Shown: positions 8,855 through 17,621 of the stretch, piece by piece
Layout of the letters: each line of letters starts with the position of its first letter
Numbering within the stretch: position 1 is the stretch's first letter
Origin: Kitasatospora sp. NBC_00374
GTDB taxonomy: Bacteria; Actinomycetota; Actinomycetes; Streptomycetales; Streptomycetaceae
Direction: 5' to 3'
NCBI RefSeq assembly: GCF_041434935.1
Contig: NZ_CP107964.1
Span: forward strand, 2,976,001-3,040,000
DNA length: 64,000 nucleotides
Program-made: the position numbers and the translations under genes
The notes under the pieces: generated by a model
The model's database searches: none
Told to the model about the DNA's origin: nothing
Seen by the model: the letters and a program-made list of their open reading frames with translations, nothing else

Positions 8855-9298
8855 ATGACCGCACAGACGGACGGCCGTACCCGGCGCCCCGGCGGCCTGC
8901 TGGCGAAGGCGATGCTCGGGGCCGCCGCGCTGACCGCGCTGGCGACCGTCCCGGCCGGCGCCGCCGAGCAGCAGATCCTCTCGGCGCCCTACAACGGCGC
9001 CTGCGGGTCGGGCTACGGGGTGGTCAACTCCGCGCCCGTCGGCGAGGGCACGATCTACCTCACCTACAACAGCTCCAACGGCTACAACTGTGCCGTGACG
9101 GTCCGCAGGAACGACGGGACCAAGCCCTGGATGTCGGTCAAGATCTCGCAGGGCGAGGACCCGGGCTGGGCGAGCGTCGACGAGGGCTACTTCGGCGGCT
9201 ACGCCGGGCCGGTGTACGTCTACGGCAAGGGCCACTGCATCGACTGGTTCGGCGCGATCGGCAGCGCCACGATGATCGTCAACGACACCAACTGCTGA
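8855..9298 (+). CDS. Secreted SapA-like (spore-associated protein A family) protein
   Basis: A 147-residue exported protein resembling Streptomyces spore-associated protein A. It has a signal peptide: basic start (RTRRPGG), hydrophobic core (about residues 19-34), and a likely signal peptidase cut after VPAGAA near residue 36. The mature part is about 110 residues with SapA-like features: YNGACGSGYGVVNSAP, IYLTYNSSNGYNCAVTV and a C-terminal GPVYVYGKGHCIDWFGAIG segment. Four cysteines (C..C..C..C) suggest two disulphides. The ribosome binding site CAGGGAGAA fits the ATG at 8855. Function is unknown; family members are found on spores or in culture fluid. It follows the AraC gene closely and may be in its operon. 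Confidence 0.82.
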   Translation: MTAQTDGRTRRPGGLLAKAMLGAAALTALATVPAGAAEQQILSAPYNGACGSGYGVVNSAPVGEGTIYLTYNSSNGYNCAVTVRRNDGTKPWMSVKISQGEDPGWASVDEGYFGGYAGPVYVYGKGHCIDWFGAIGSATMIVNDTNC

Positions 9299-9328
9299 GC
9301 CCCGCGCCCGCCCGCACGGCGCCGCGGG

Positions 9329-10558
9329 TCAGTCCACCAGGTCCCGGACCACGCCGTCGGCCAGCAGCCGGCCGCGCAGGGTGAGAGCGGCCCGGCCGTC
9401 GCCGTAGGCGGCCGGGTCCAGCAGGCCGTCGGCCAGCGCGCGGTCGGCGGCCCGCAGGCCGTCCGGGGTGAGCAGGGTCAGCGGGCAGCCGTCGACCAGT
9501 CGCAGCTCCAGCAGGATCCGCTCGACCCGGCGGTCCTCGCCGGCCAGCAGCTCGCGGCCCAGGGCCGGGGTGCGGCCCTCGGCCAGCGCTTGCGCGTACG
9601 CGGCGGGGTGCTTGGCGTTCCACCAGCGGACCCCGCCGACGTGGCTGTGCGCGCCGGGGCCGGCGCCCCACCAGTCGCCGCCGGTCCAGTAGAGCTCGTT
9701 GTGGCGGCAGCGGCCCTCGGGGGTGGTGGCCCAGTTGGAGACCTCGTACCAGGCGTACCCGGCCGCGGCGAGCGCCTGTTCGGCGATCAGGTAGCGGTCG
9801 GCGTGCACGTCGTCGTCGATCATGGGCAGCTCGCCGCGCTTGACCCGGGCGGCCAGCTTGGTGCCGTCCTCGACGATCAGCGAGTAGGCGGAGACGTGGT
9901 CCGGGCCGGCGCCGATCGCGGCGTCCAGGGAGGCCCGCCAGTCGTCGTCGGACTCACCGGGGGTGCCGTAGATCAGGTCCAGGTTGACGTGCTCGAAGCC
10001 GGCCGCACGCGCCTCGGCCACGCAGGCCTCCGGGCGGCCGGGGGTGTGGTGCCGGTCGAGCAGCCGGAGCACGTGCGGGCGGGCGCTCTGCATGCCGAAG
10101 GAGATCCGGTTGAAGCCGCCCTCGCGCAGCTCGGCCAGATAGGCCGGGTCGACCGACTCGGGGTTGGCCTCGGTGGTGACCTCGGCGTCCGGCGCCAGGC
10201 CGAACTCGTCCCGGATCGCGGCCAGCATCCGCACCAGGTCACGGGCGGGCAGCAGGGTCGGGGTGCCGCCGCCGAGGAAGACCGTCCGGACCGGCAGCTC
10301 GGCCTCGCCCAGCACCCGGCGGGCCAGCCGCACCTCGGCCACCAGGTTGTCCGCGTAGGTCTCCTGCGAGGCCACCGTGCCGGCCGAGCGCAGCTCGGTC
10401 GCGGTGTAGGTGTTGAAGTCGCAGTAGCCACAGCGGGTGGCGCAGTACGGCACGTGCACGTAGAAGCCGAAGGGCCGCTCCCCCAGCCCGGTCAGGGCGT
10501 GGGCGGGCAGGGAACCGTCGGACGGCACGGGTTCGCCGTCGGGGAGTGCGGAGGGCAT
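9329..10558 (-). CDS. hemW: Radical SAM heme chaperone HemW
   Basis: HemW-type proteins, related to oxygen-independent coproporphyrinogen III oxidase, bind a [4Fe-4S] cluster, SAM and heme and act in heme delivery. The 409-residue product has the radical SAM cluster motif CATRCGYC (C39, C43, C46), the following F/NTY stretch, the SAM-binding GGGTPTLLP around residue 97, and the HemW C-terminal domain. The extra N-terminal cysteine of true coproporphyrinogen dehydrogenases is not seen, favouring HemW. The start is the ATG at 10558. It lies 69 nt downstream of the acyl-CoA synthetase on the same strand. In many Streptomyces it sits near lepA and hrcA, as here. Confidence 0.93.
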   Translation of the reverse strand: MPSALPDGEPVPSDGSLPAHALTGLGERPFGFYVHVPYCATRCGYCDFNTYTATELRSAGTVASQETYADNLVAEVRLARRVLGEAELPVRTVFLGGGTPTLLPARDLVRMLAAIRDEFGLAPDAEVTTEANPESVDPAYLAELREGGFNRISFGMQSARPHVLRLLDRHHTPGRPEACVAEARAAGFEHVNLDLIYGTPGESDDDWRASLDAAIGAGPDHVSAYSLIVEDGTKLAARVKRGELPMIDDDVHADRYLIAEQALAAAGYAWYEVSNWATTPEGRCRHNELYWTGGDWWGAGPGAHSHVGGVRWWNAKHPAAYAQALAEGRTPALGRELLAGEDRRVERILLELRLVDGCPLTLLTPDGLRAADRALADGLLDPAAYGDGRAALTLRGRLLADGVVRDLVD

Positions 10559-10627
10559 TCCCCCATTGTCCCGTACGGCCCGGACTGCTCGGCGGCGGCA
10601 GCCTCGGACCGTACGGGACGGGGCGGC

Positions 10628-12508
10628 TCACGCCTCGACGGTGCCCGCGTACATCCCGGCGACGGCGTCGGCGTAGGTCTTCTCGACCACCGGACGCTTG
10701 ATCTTCAGGCTCGGGGTGAGCTCGCCGTGCTCGATGTCCAGGTCACGCGGGAGCAGCGAGAACTTCTTGATCGTCTGCCAGCGCTGCAGCTCGGTGTTGA
10801 GCCGCTTCACGAACCCCTCGATCAGGGTGTGCACCGCCGGGTCGGCGACCACCTCGGCGTAGGACTTGCCCGCCAGGCCGTGCTCGGCGGCCCACGGCAT
10901 GATCACCGCCTCGTCCAGGCCGATCAGCGCGGTGCAGTAGTTGCGGCCGTTGCCGATCACCAGGATGTTGCTGACGAACGGGCAGATCGCCTTGAACTTG
11001 CCCTCGACCTCGCTCGGCGCGACGTACTTGCCGCCGGAGGTCTTGAACATGTCCTTCTTGCGGTCGGTGATCCGCAGGTAGCCGTCCTTGTCGAGCTCGC
11101 CGATGTCACCGGTGTGGAACCAGCCGTCCGGCTCCAGCACCTCGGCGGTCTGCTCGGGCAGGTTGTGGTAGCCGCGCATCACGCCGGGGCCGCGCAGCAG
11201 GATCTCGCCGTCCTCGGCGATCCGGACCTCGGTGCCGGGCAGCGCGGTGCCGACCGTGCCGACCCGGAAGTCCTCGGAGCGGTTGACGGTGGAGCCGGCC
11301 GAGGTCTCGGTCAGCCCGTAGCCCTCCAGCACCGGCACACCGGCGCCCTTGAAGAAGTAGCCGATCTCGGGCGCCAGCGCCGCGCTGCCGGAGACCGCGC
11401 CGCGCAGCCGTCCGCCGAACGCCGCGCGGATCTTCGCGTAGACCAGCCGGTCGGCGATCGCGTGCTGGACCCGCAGGGCGAGCGGCGCGCTGTCCCGGCC
11501 GGTCGCGACCCGGTTCTCCTGGGTGACCCGGGCGTACTCGCGGGCGACGCCGGCCGCCCACATGAAGATCTTGTACTTGGCGCCGCCCTCGGCACGGGCC
11601 CGGCCGGCGATCCCGTTGTAGACCTTCTCGAAGATCCGGGGCGCGGAGGCCATCAGGGTCGGGCGGATCACCGGCAGGTTGTGGATGATCCGGTCCACCC
11701 GGCCGTCCAGGGCCATCACGTGGCCGGTGGCGATCTGGCCCGAGATCAGGGTCTTGCCGAAGACGTGGGACAGCGGCAGCCACATGAACTGGACGTCCTC
11801 GGCGCGCAGCAGCCCGCTCTCCTGCTGGGCCAGGCCCTCGTACGCCCAGCAGTCGTGCACCAGGCGCACGCCCTTGGGGCGGCCGGTGGTGCCCGAGGTG
11901 TAGATCAGGGTGGCCAGCTGCTCCTTGTCGATCGCCTCGACGGCCTTGTCGACCGCGTCCGGGTGCTCGGCCAGGTGGGCGGCGCCGCGCTCCTCCAGCT
12001 CGGCCAGGGTGAGCACGGTCAGCCCGGCGGTCTCGACCGGCCCGGCCGGGGCGTCGAACAGCACCACGTACTCGAGTGCGGGGAGCTTGTCCTTCTCGGC
12101 GACGGTCTTGGCGAGCTGGGACTCGTTCTCGGCGAACATCGCCTTGCACTGGGCGTTGGCGAGAATGAAGGCCGACTCGTCGGCGTTGGTGCTGGGGTAG
12201 ACGGTCGTGGTGGCCGCGCCCGCGCACATGTTGCCCAGGTCGGCGATGATCCACTCGATCCTGGTGGAGGAGGAGATCGCGACCCGGTCCTCCGACACGA
12301 TGCCGAGCGACATCAGACCCGCGGCGGCGGCCTTCACCCGCTCCGCGGTCTGCGCCCAGGTCAGCGAGCGCCACTGCTCGGCGCCGGGCGCCCCGTCCGC
12401 GGCGTGCTCGTCGACCGGCGCGGGATACCGGTACGCCTCATGGCCGGGAGTGGCCTCTACCCTGCTGAGGAAGAGGTGTGCCACGGAGGGCGGACGCCGC
12501 TCGATCAT
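10628..12508 (-). CDS. Long-chain fatty acyl-CoA synthetase (AMP-forming)
   Basis: Activates long-chain fatty acids to acyl-CoA with ATP through an acyl-adenylate. The 626-residue protein shows the adenylate-forming motifs: IYTSGTTGRPKGV (P-loop, near residue 200), the A5 motif GYGLTETS, the A7/A8 motifs GWFHTGDIGELDKDGYLRITDRKKD, and the near-C-terminal SLKIKRPVVEKTY lysine region. It belongs to the FadD15-like group common in actinobacteria. Start choice is uncertain: the ATG at 12508 is used here, but a TTG at 12526 (with a GTG at 12517) has the better spaced GGAGG box, 6 nt before it. The gene is monocistronic or followed by hemW, 69 nt away. Substrate specificity is inferred from the family only. 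Confidence 0.9.
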   Translation of the reverse strand: MIERRPPSVAHLFLSRVEATPGHEAYRYPAPVDEHAADGAPGAEQWRSLTWAQTAERVKAAAAGLMSLGIVSEDRVAISSSTRIEWIIADLGNMCAGAATTTVYPSTNADESAFILANAQCKAMFAENESQLAKTVAEKDKLPALEYVVLFDAPAGPVETAGLTVLTLAELEERGAAHLAEHPDAVDKAVEAIDKEQLATLIYTSGTTGRPKGVRLVHDCWAYEGLAQQESGLLRAEDVQFMWLPLSHVFGKTLISGQIATGHVMALDGRVDRIIHNLPVIRPTLMASAPRIFEKVYNGIAGRARAEGGAKYKIFMWAAGVAREYARVTQENRVATGRDSAPLALRVQHAIADRLVYAKIRAAFGGRLRGAVSGSAALAPEIGYFFKGAGVPVLEGYGLTETSAGSTVNRSEDFRVGTVGTALPGTEVRIAEDGEILLRGPGVMRGYHNLPEQTAEVLEPDGWFHTGDIGELDKDGYLRITDRKKDMFKTSGGKYVAPSEVEGKFKAICPFVSNILVIGNGRNYCTALIGLDEAVIMPWAAEHGLAGKSYAEVVADPAVHTLIEGFVKRLNTELQRWQTIKKFSLLPRDLDIEHGELTPSLKIKRPVVEKTYADAVAGMYAGTVEA

Positions 12509-12809
12509 GGACTGCACGCTGCTCAACGGGGACCTCCGGGGGGCGGGTGGCCAAGGGTGGAGTGACAGCGACTGTGGGGGGCAGCCGCGTCCGGCCGACT
12601 TATTAACCAGCGAGTAACAAGACGGCAATCAGCAGCCTAGGGGGTACGGAGCCGTTCCGTAAGGGGGTCACGACGGGTGGCACGCCGACGGACCGGCAGT
12701 GCAAAGGACTGTACAAGCCCGCAGGTTCGGTACCGAAGAGGCCGGACCCTTGCAGTTCCGAATCAAAAACGGGGATGCGCGGCATCCCGGCGACGACGAG
12801 AGTGTCACG

Positions 12810-14543
12810 GTGCTCATCAGACTTCTCCGGGCCCATCTGAGGCCCTACTCACAACCGATCCTTCTCCTGGTCCTGCTCCAACTCGTCTCCACCATCGGCA
12901 TGCTGTACCTGCCCACGCTGAACGCCGACATCATCGACGACGGCGTGCTCAAGGGCGACACCGGCTACATCCTGCGGATCGGCGGCGTGATGATCGCCGT
13001 CTCACTGGCCCAGGTGCTCTGCTCGATCGGCGCCGTCTACTACGCGGCCCGCACCGCGATGGCGGTCGGCCGGGACATCCGCGCCGCCGTCTTCGACCGG
13101 GTGCAGAGCTTCTCGGCCCGCGAGCTCGGCCAGTTCGGCGCACCCTCGCTGATCACCCGCACCACCAACGACGTCCAGCAGGTCCAGATGCTCACCATGC
13201 TGGCCTTCACCCTGATGGTGGCCGCGCCGATCATGTGCGTCGGCGGCGTCGTCATGGCACTCAACCTGGACGTGCCGCTGTCCGGCCTGCTGCTGCTGGT
13301 CATCCCGATGCTCGGCGCCGTCGTCGTGGTGCTGATCCGCCGCCTGCGACCGCAGTTCCGCGGCATGCAGACCCGGATCGACGGGGTCAACCGGATCCTG
13401 CGCGAGCAGATCACCGGCATCCGGGTCATCCGGGCCTTCGTGAAGGACGGCCACGAGCAGCAGCGCTTCGGCGCCGCCAACGAGGAGCTCGCCGACGTCT
13501 CGCTGAAGGTCGGCCGGCTGCTGGCCTTCATGTTCCCGGCCGTGATGGCCGTGGTGAACATCTCCAGCGTCGCGGTGCTGTGGTTCGGCGCGCACCGGGT
13601 CGACAGCGGAGCGATGCAGATCGGCGCGCTGGGCGCCTTCCTGTCCTACCTGATGCAGATCCTGATGAGCGTCATGATGGCCACCTTCATGTTCATGATG
13701 GTGCCGCGCGCCGAGGTCTGCGCCGAGCGGATCCAGGAGGTGCTGGCCACCGAGTCCAGCGTCGTGCCGCCCGCCTCCCCGGTCACCGAGCTGCGCTCGC
13801 ACGGCCACCTCGAACTGCGCGGCGTCGACTTCCGCTTCCCCGGCGCCGAGGCCTCGGTGCTGCGCGGCATCGACATCACGGCCCGGCCCGGCGAGACCAC
13901 CGCGGTCATCGGCTCCACCGGCAGCGGCAAGTCCACCCTGCTCGGCCTGGTCCCCCGGCTGTTCGACGCCACCGGCGGCGCCGTGCTGGTCAACGGCGTG
14001 GACGTGCGTGAGATCGCCCCCGAGCGGCTGGCCGAGGTGATCGGCCTGGTCCCGCAGAAGCCCTACCTGTTCACCGGCACGATCGCCTCCAACCTCCGCT
14101 ACGGCCGGCCCGACGCCACCGACGAGGAGCTCTGGCAGGCCCTGGAGACCGCGCAGGCCAAGGAGTTCGTCGAGCGGCTGGAAGGCGGCCTGCAGGCACC
14201 GGTCGCGCAGGGCGGCACCAACGTCTCCGGCGGGCAGCGCCAGCGGCTGGCGATCGCCCGGGCGCTCGTCCGGCGGCCGGAGATCTACCTGTTCGACGAC
14301 TCCTTCTCGGCCCTCGACTACGCGACCGACGCCAAGCTGCGCCGGGCCCTTGCCGCGGACACCGCCGACGCCACCGTGGTGATCGTCGCCCAGCGGGTCT
14401 CCACCATCCGCGACGCCGACCGGATCATCGTGCTCGACGAGGGCGCGGTGGTCGGCAGCGGCACCCATCACCAACTGATGGCCGACAACCCGACATACCG
14501 GGAGATCGTGCTCTCCCAGCTCACCGAGCAGGAGGCGGCGTGA
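12810..14543 (+). CDS. ABC exporter subunit 1 (degenerate nucleotide site)
   Basis: First half of a heterodimeric type IV ABC exporter, 577 residues: a six-helix transmembrane domain (about 1-310) followed by an ATPase domain. Walker A is GSTGSGKSTLL (about residue 368) and the signature VSGGQRQRLAIARAL (about 470) is canonical. Walker B is IYLFDDSFSALD: the catalytic Glu is replaced by Asp. The switch His is replaced by Gln in AQRVSTI (about 526). These two changes mark the degenerate half of asymmetric exporters. The GTG at 12810 gives a typical N-terminus just before the first helix, after a weak GAGAG box. The stop overlaps the GTG of the second subunit (GTGA), so translation is coupled. 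Substrate unknown; a drug or lipid exporter is likely. Confidence 0.9.
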   Translation: MLIRLLRAHLRPYSQPILLLVLLQLVSTIGMLYLPTLNADIIDDGVLKGDTGYILRIGGVMIAVSLAQVLCSIGAVYYAARTAMAVGRDIRAAVFDRVQSFSARELGQFGAPSLITRTTNDVQQVQMLTMLAFTLMVAAPIMCVGGVVMALNLDVPLSGLLLLVIPMLGAVVVVLIRRLRPQFRGMQTRIDGVNRILREQITGIRVIRAFVKDGHEQQRFGAANEELADVSLKVGRLLAFMFPAVMAVVNISSVAVLWFGAHRVDSGAMQIGALGAFLSYLMQILMSVMMATFMFMMVPRAEVCAERIQEVLATESSVVPPASPVTELRSHGHLELRGVDFRFPGAEASVLRGIDITARPGETTAVIGSTGSGKSTLLGLVPRLFDATGGAVLVNGVDVREIAPERLAEVIGLVPQKPYLFTGTIASNLRYGRPDATDEELWQALETAQAKEFVERLEGGLQAPVAQGGTNVSGGQRQRLAIARALVRRPEIYLFDDSFSALDYATDAKLRRALAADTADATVVIVAQRVSTIRDADRIIVLDEGAVVGSGTHHQLMADNPTYREIVLSQLTEQEAA

Positions 14544-16561
14544 CCACCCCGAAGCAGGGCCCCAACCCCGGCGGCCCCGCGAGCGACAGACCGGCCGGCG
14601 GCGCGGTCGGCGGCTCCCAGGAGGCGGCCGCCCGGCGCGGCGGTCCCGGTCCGGCCCGGTTCATGGGCGCCCAGGGCGCCGAGAAGTCGATGGACTTCAA
14701 GGGCTCCGGCCGGCGGCTGCTCACCATGCTCCGGCCCCAGCGGGCCCTGCTCTACGGCGTGCTGGCGCTCGGCACGCTCAGCATCGGCTGCGCCGTGGTC
14801 GGCCCGAAGATCCTCGGCCGGGCCACCGACCTGATCGCCGCGGGTGTGGCCGGCGGGCAGACCCCGGCCGGGCCGACCCGCGACCAGGTGATCGAGGCCA
14901 GGCGGGCCGCGGGCGACACCAACGTCGCCGACGTGCTCTCCACCATCGACTTCACCCCCGGCCAGGCGATGGACTTCGACGCGATCGGCACCGTGCTGCT
15001 CTGGGTGCTGGCGATCTACGTCGCCTCGGCGGTGTTCGGCATCGTCCAGGGCCGGCTGGCCACCACCGCCATCCAGCGCACCGTCTTCCGGCTCCGCCAG
15101 GACGTCGAGACGAAGATCTCCCGGCTGCCGCTGAGCTACTTCGACAAGCAGTCCCGCGGCGAGGTGCTCAGCCGGGCCACCAACGACATCGACAACATCG
15201 GCCAGTCCATGCAGCAGACCATGGGCCAGGTGGTGAACTCGCTGCTGACCATCGTCGGCGTGCTGGCGATGATGTTCTGGATCTCCTGGCTGCTGGCCCT
15301 GATCGCGCTGATCTCGGTACCGCTCTCGGTGGTCGTGGCGACCCGGGTCGGCAAGCGGGCACAGCCGCAGTTCGTCGCCCAGTGGCGGACCACCGGCAAG
15401 CTGAACGCGCACATCGAGGAGATGTACACCGGCCACTCCCTGGTCAAGGTGTTCGGCCGGCAGAAGGAGGCCGCCGAGACCTTCCGCAAGGAGAACGAGG
15501 ACCTCTACGAGTCCAGCTTCCGGGCCCAGTTCATCTCCGGGATCATCCAGCCCGCGATGATGCTGATCGGCAACCTGAACTACGTGCTGGTCGCGGTGGT
15601 CGGCGGACTGCGGGTGGCGAGCGGCGCGCTCACCGTCGGCGACGTGCAGGCCTTCATCCAGTACTCCCGGCAGTTCAGCCAGCCGCTCACCCAGGTCGCC
15701 TCGATGGCAAACCTGGTGCAGTCCGGGGTGGCCTCCGCCGAGCGGGTCTTCGAACTGCTGGACGCCCACGAGCAGAGCCCGGAGCCGGCCATGCCGCAGC
15801 GCCCCGCGGAGCTCAACGGCCGGGTCGCCTTCGAGGACGTCGCCTTCCGGTACGACGCGGACAAGCCCCTGATCGACGGCCTGTCCCTCAAGGTCGAGCC
15901 CGGCCACACGGTGGCCATCGTCGGCCCGACCGGCGCCGGCAAGACCACCATGGTCAACCTGCTGATGCGGTTCTACGAGGTCAGCGGCGGCCGGATCACC
16001 CTGGACGGGGTGGACATCGCCGCGATGTCCCGCGAGGAACTGCGCGCCGGAATCGGCATGGTGCTCCAGGACACCTGGCTGTTCGGCGGCTCCATCGCCG
16101 ACAACATCGCGTACGGCGCCGACGGCGCCACCCGCGAGCAGGTCGTCGAGGCGGCGAAGGCGGCCCACGTGGACCGCTTCGTACGGACCCTCGCCGACGG
16201 CTACGACACCGTGATCGACGACGAGGGCGCGAACGTCAGCGCCGGCGAGAAGCAGCTGATCACGATCGCCCGGGCCTTCCTGGCCCAGCCCAGCATCCTG
16301 GTGCTGGACGAGGCCACCAGCTCGGTGGACACCCGCACCGAGGTCCTGATCCAGCGCGCGATGGCCCGGCTGCGCAGCGGCCGGACCAGCTTCGTGATCG
16401 CCCACCGGCTCTCCACCATCCGCGACGCCGACGTGATCCTGGTGATGGAGAACGGCTCGATCGTCGAGCAGGGCTCGCACGACGACCTGATCGCCGCTCA
16501 AGGCGCGTACCACCGGCTCTACCAGGCCCAGTTCGCCCAGGCGGTCGCCGAGGTCGACTGA
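14540..16561 (+). CDS. ABC exporter subunit 2 (catalytic half)
   Basis: Second half of the heterodimeric ABC exporter, 673 residues. A Gly/Pro/Ala-rich cytoplasmic tail of about 65 residues precedes the six-helix transmembrane domain, which contains a roughly 60-residue extracellular insert (GVAGGQTPAGPTRDQV region) between the first two helices. The ATPase domain has Walker A GPTGAGKTTMV (about 461), Walker B ILVLDEATSSVD with the catalytic Glu (about 587), and switch His in IAHRLSTI (about 620). Its signature motif is non-canonical, VSAGEKQLITIARAF (about 565). That altered signature would face the degenerate Walker site of subunit 1, while the intact Walker B here pairs with the canonical signature of subunit 1. 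It starts at a GTG overlapping the upstream stop by 4 nt. Confidence 0.92.
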   Translation: MTTPKQGPNPGGPASDRPAGGAVGGSQEAAARRGGPGPARFMGAQGAEKSMDFKGSGRRLLTMLRPQRALLYGVLALGTLSIGCAVVGPKILGRATDLIAAGVAGGQTPAGPTRDQVIEARRAAGDTNVADVLSTIDFTPGQAMDFDAIGTVLLWVLAIYVASAVFGIVQGRLATTAIQRTVFRLRQDVETKISRLPLSYFDKQSRGEVLSRATNDIDNIGQSMQQTMGQVVNSLLTIVGVLAMMFWISWLLALIALISVPLSVVVATRVGKRAQPQFVAQWRTTGKLNAHIEEMYTGHSLVKVFGRQKEAAETFRKENEDLYESSFRAQFISGIIQPAMMLIGNLNYVLVAVVGGLRVASGALTVGDVQAFIQYSRQFSQPLTQVASMANLVQSGVASAERVFELLDAHEQSPEPAMPQRPAELNGRVAFEDVAFRYDADKPLIDGLSLKVEPGHTVAIVGPTGAGKTTMVNLLMRFYEVSGGRITLDGVDIAAMSREELRAGIGMVLQDTWLFGGSIADNIAYGADGATREQVVEAAKAAHVDRFVRTLADGYDTVIDDEGANVSAGEKQLITIARAFLAQPSILVLDEATSSVDTRTEVLIQRAMARLRSGRTSFVIAHRLSTIRDADVILVMENGSIVEQGSHDDLIAAQGAYHRLYQAQFAQAVAEVD

Positions 16562-16644
16562 GCGGGCCGATCGGCCGCGAGGGGGGAGACCGGCACCACC
16601 GGCCTCCCCCCTCGCGTTGCGGCCCGCGCTACCGTGGGCGGGTG

Positions 16645-17526
16645 ATGGACGAAGCACCGGCCGCCCCGGACGCCTTCGAGTCGAACCGCCGCTACCTCGG
16701 CTCGGTCGCCTACCGGCTGCTCGGCTCCCTGACCGACGCCGAGGACGTGCTGCAGGAGGCCTGGCTGCGCTGGCGCGCCGTCGACCGGCAGCAGGTCGCC
16801 GAGCCCCGCGCGTACCTCACCACCGTGGTCACCCGGCTCTGCTACGACCAGCTGGGCTCCGCCCGGGCCCGCCGGGAGGCCTACTTCGGCGAGTGGCTGC
16901 CCGAGCCCGCGGTCGCCGAGGAGGACTCCCCCGCGCACCGCGCCGAACTGGGCGAGTCCGTGTCGCTGGCGATACTCGCCGTGATGGAGCAGCTCACCCC
17001 GGCCGAGCGGGCCGCCTTCGTGCTGCACGACGTCTTCGCGGTCGGCTTCGACGAGATCGCCGCCTCGCTCGACCGCACCCCCGACGCCGCCCGCCAGCTG
17101 GCCTCCCGGGCCCGCCGCCGGGTCCGCGACGGCGGCCGGCACAGCACGGTGGACCCGGCGGAGCACCGGCAGGTCGTGCACGCCTTCGCCGCCGCCACCA
17201 CCAACGGCGATCTGGAGGGGCTGCTCGCCGTACTCGACCCCGAGGTGGTCTGGCACTCGGACGGCGGCGGCGTGGTCAGCGCCGGTGCCCGCCCGGTGTA
17301 CGGCGCGGACAAGGTCGCCCGCCTGATCCTCGGCCTGACCGCCCGGGCCTTCGTGCCCGGCTCGACCGCCTCCTTCGCGTTCGCCCGGGTCAACGGCGAG
17401 CCGGGGATGGTCTTCTACGAGGCGCCGGGCCGGGTCGGCGGGGTGCTCGCGCTCTCCGTCCGGGAGGGCCGGATCACCGAGGCCCACATCGTGGTCAACC
17501 CGGAGAAGCTCACCCACGTGGTGTGA
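16645..17526 (+). CDS. ECF41-type RNA polymerase sigma factor (SigJ-like)
   Basis: Extracytoplasmic-function sigma factor of the ECF41 class, 293 residues. It has sigma region 2 (YLGSVAYRLLGSLTDAEDVL, LTTVVTRLCYDQL), region 4 (LTPAERAAFVLHDVFA, FDEIAASLDRTPDAARQLAS), and a C-terminal SnoaL-like domain of about 115 residues that acts as a built-in regulator. The ECF41 hallmarks DGGG (within WHSDGGGVVSAG) and NPEKL near the C-terminus are both present. The ATG at 16645 is used; a GTG three bases earlier lies exactly 6 nt after a TACCGT -10-like hexamer, so a leaderless start is likely. ECF41 genes are typically next to an oxidoreductase-type gene, and an FAD oxidoreductase follows here after 95 nt. 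Confidence 0.93.
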   Translation: MDEAPAAPDAFESNRRYLGSVAYRLLGSLTDAEDVLQEAWLRWRAVDRQQVAEPRAYLTTVVTRLCYDQLGSARARREAYFGEWLPEPAVAEEDSPAHRAELGESVSLAILAVMEQLTPAERAAFVLHDVFAVGFDEIAASLDRTPDAARQLASRARRRVRDGGRHSTVDPAEHRQVVHAFAAATTNGDLEGLLAVLDPEVVWHSDGGGVVSAGARPVYGADKVARLILGLTARAFVPGSTASFAFARVNGEPGMVFYEAPGRVGGVLALSVREGRITEAHIVVNPEKLTHVV

Positions 17527-17621
17527 CGCAGCTCACGTCCACGCCGATGTCACACCGCGGCGGGCTGCGTCGTCCCCTTCCCGAACGCGCGGCGGACCGC
17601 GCACCGACGGAGGAGGACGAC

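Noticed and set aside
9590..12565. 991-codon plus-strand frame opposite hemW and the acyl-CoA synthetase
   Set aside because: Val/Gly/Leu/Asp-rich shadow of two well-supported minus-strand genes; no ribosome binding site or recognisable domain.
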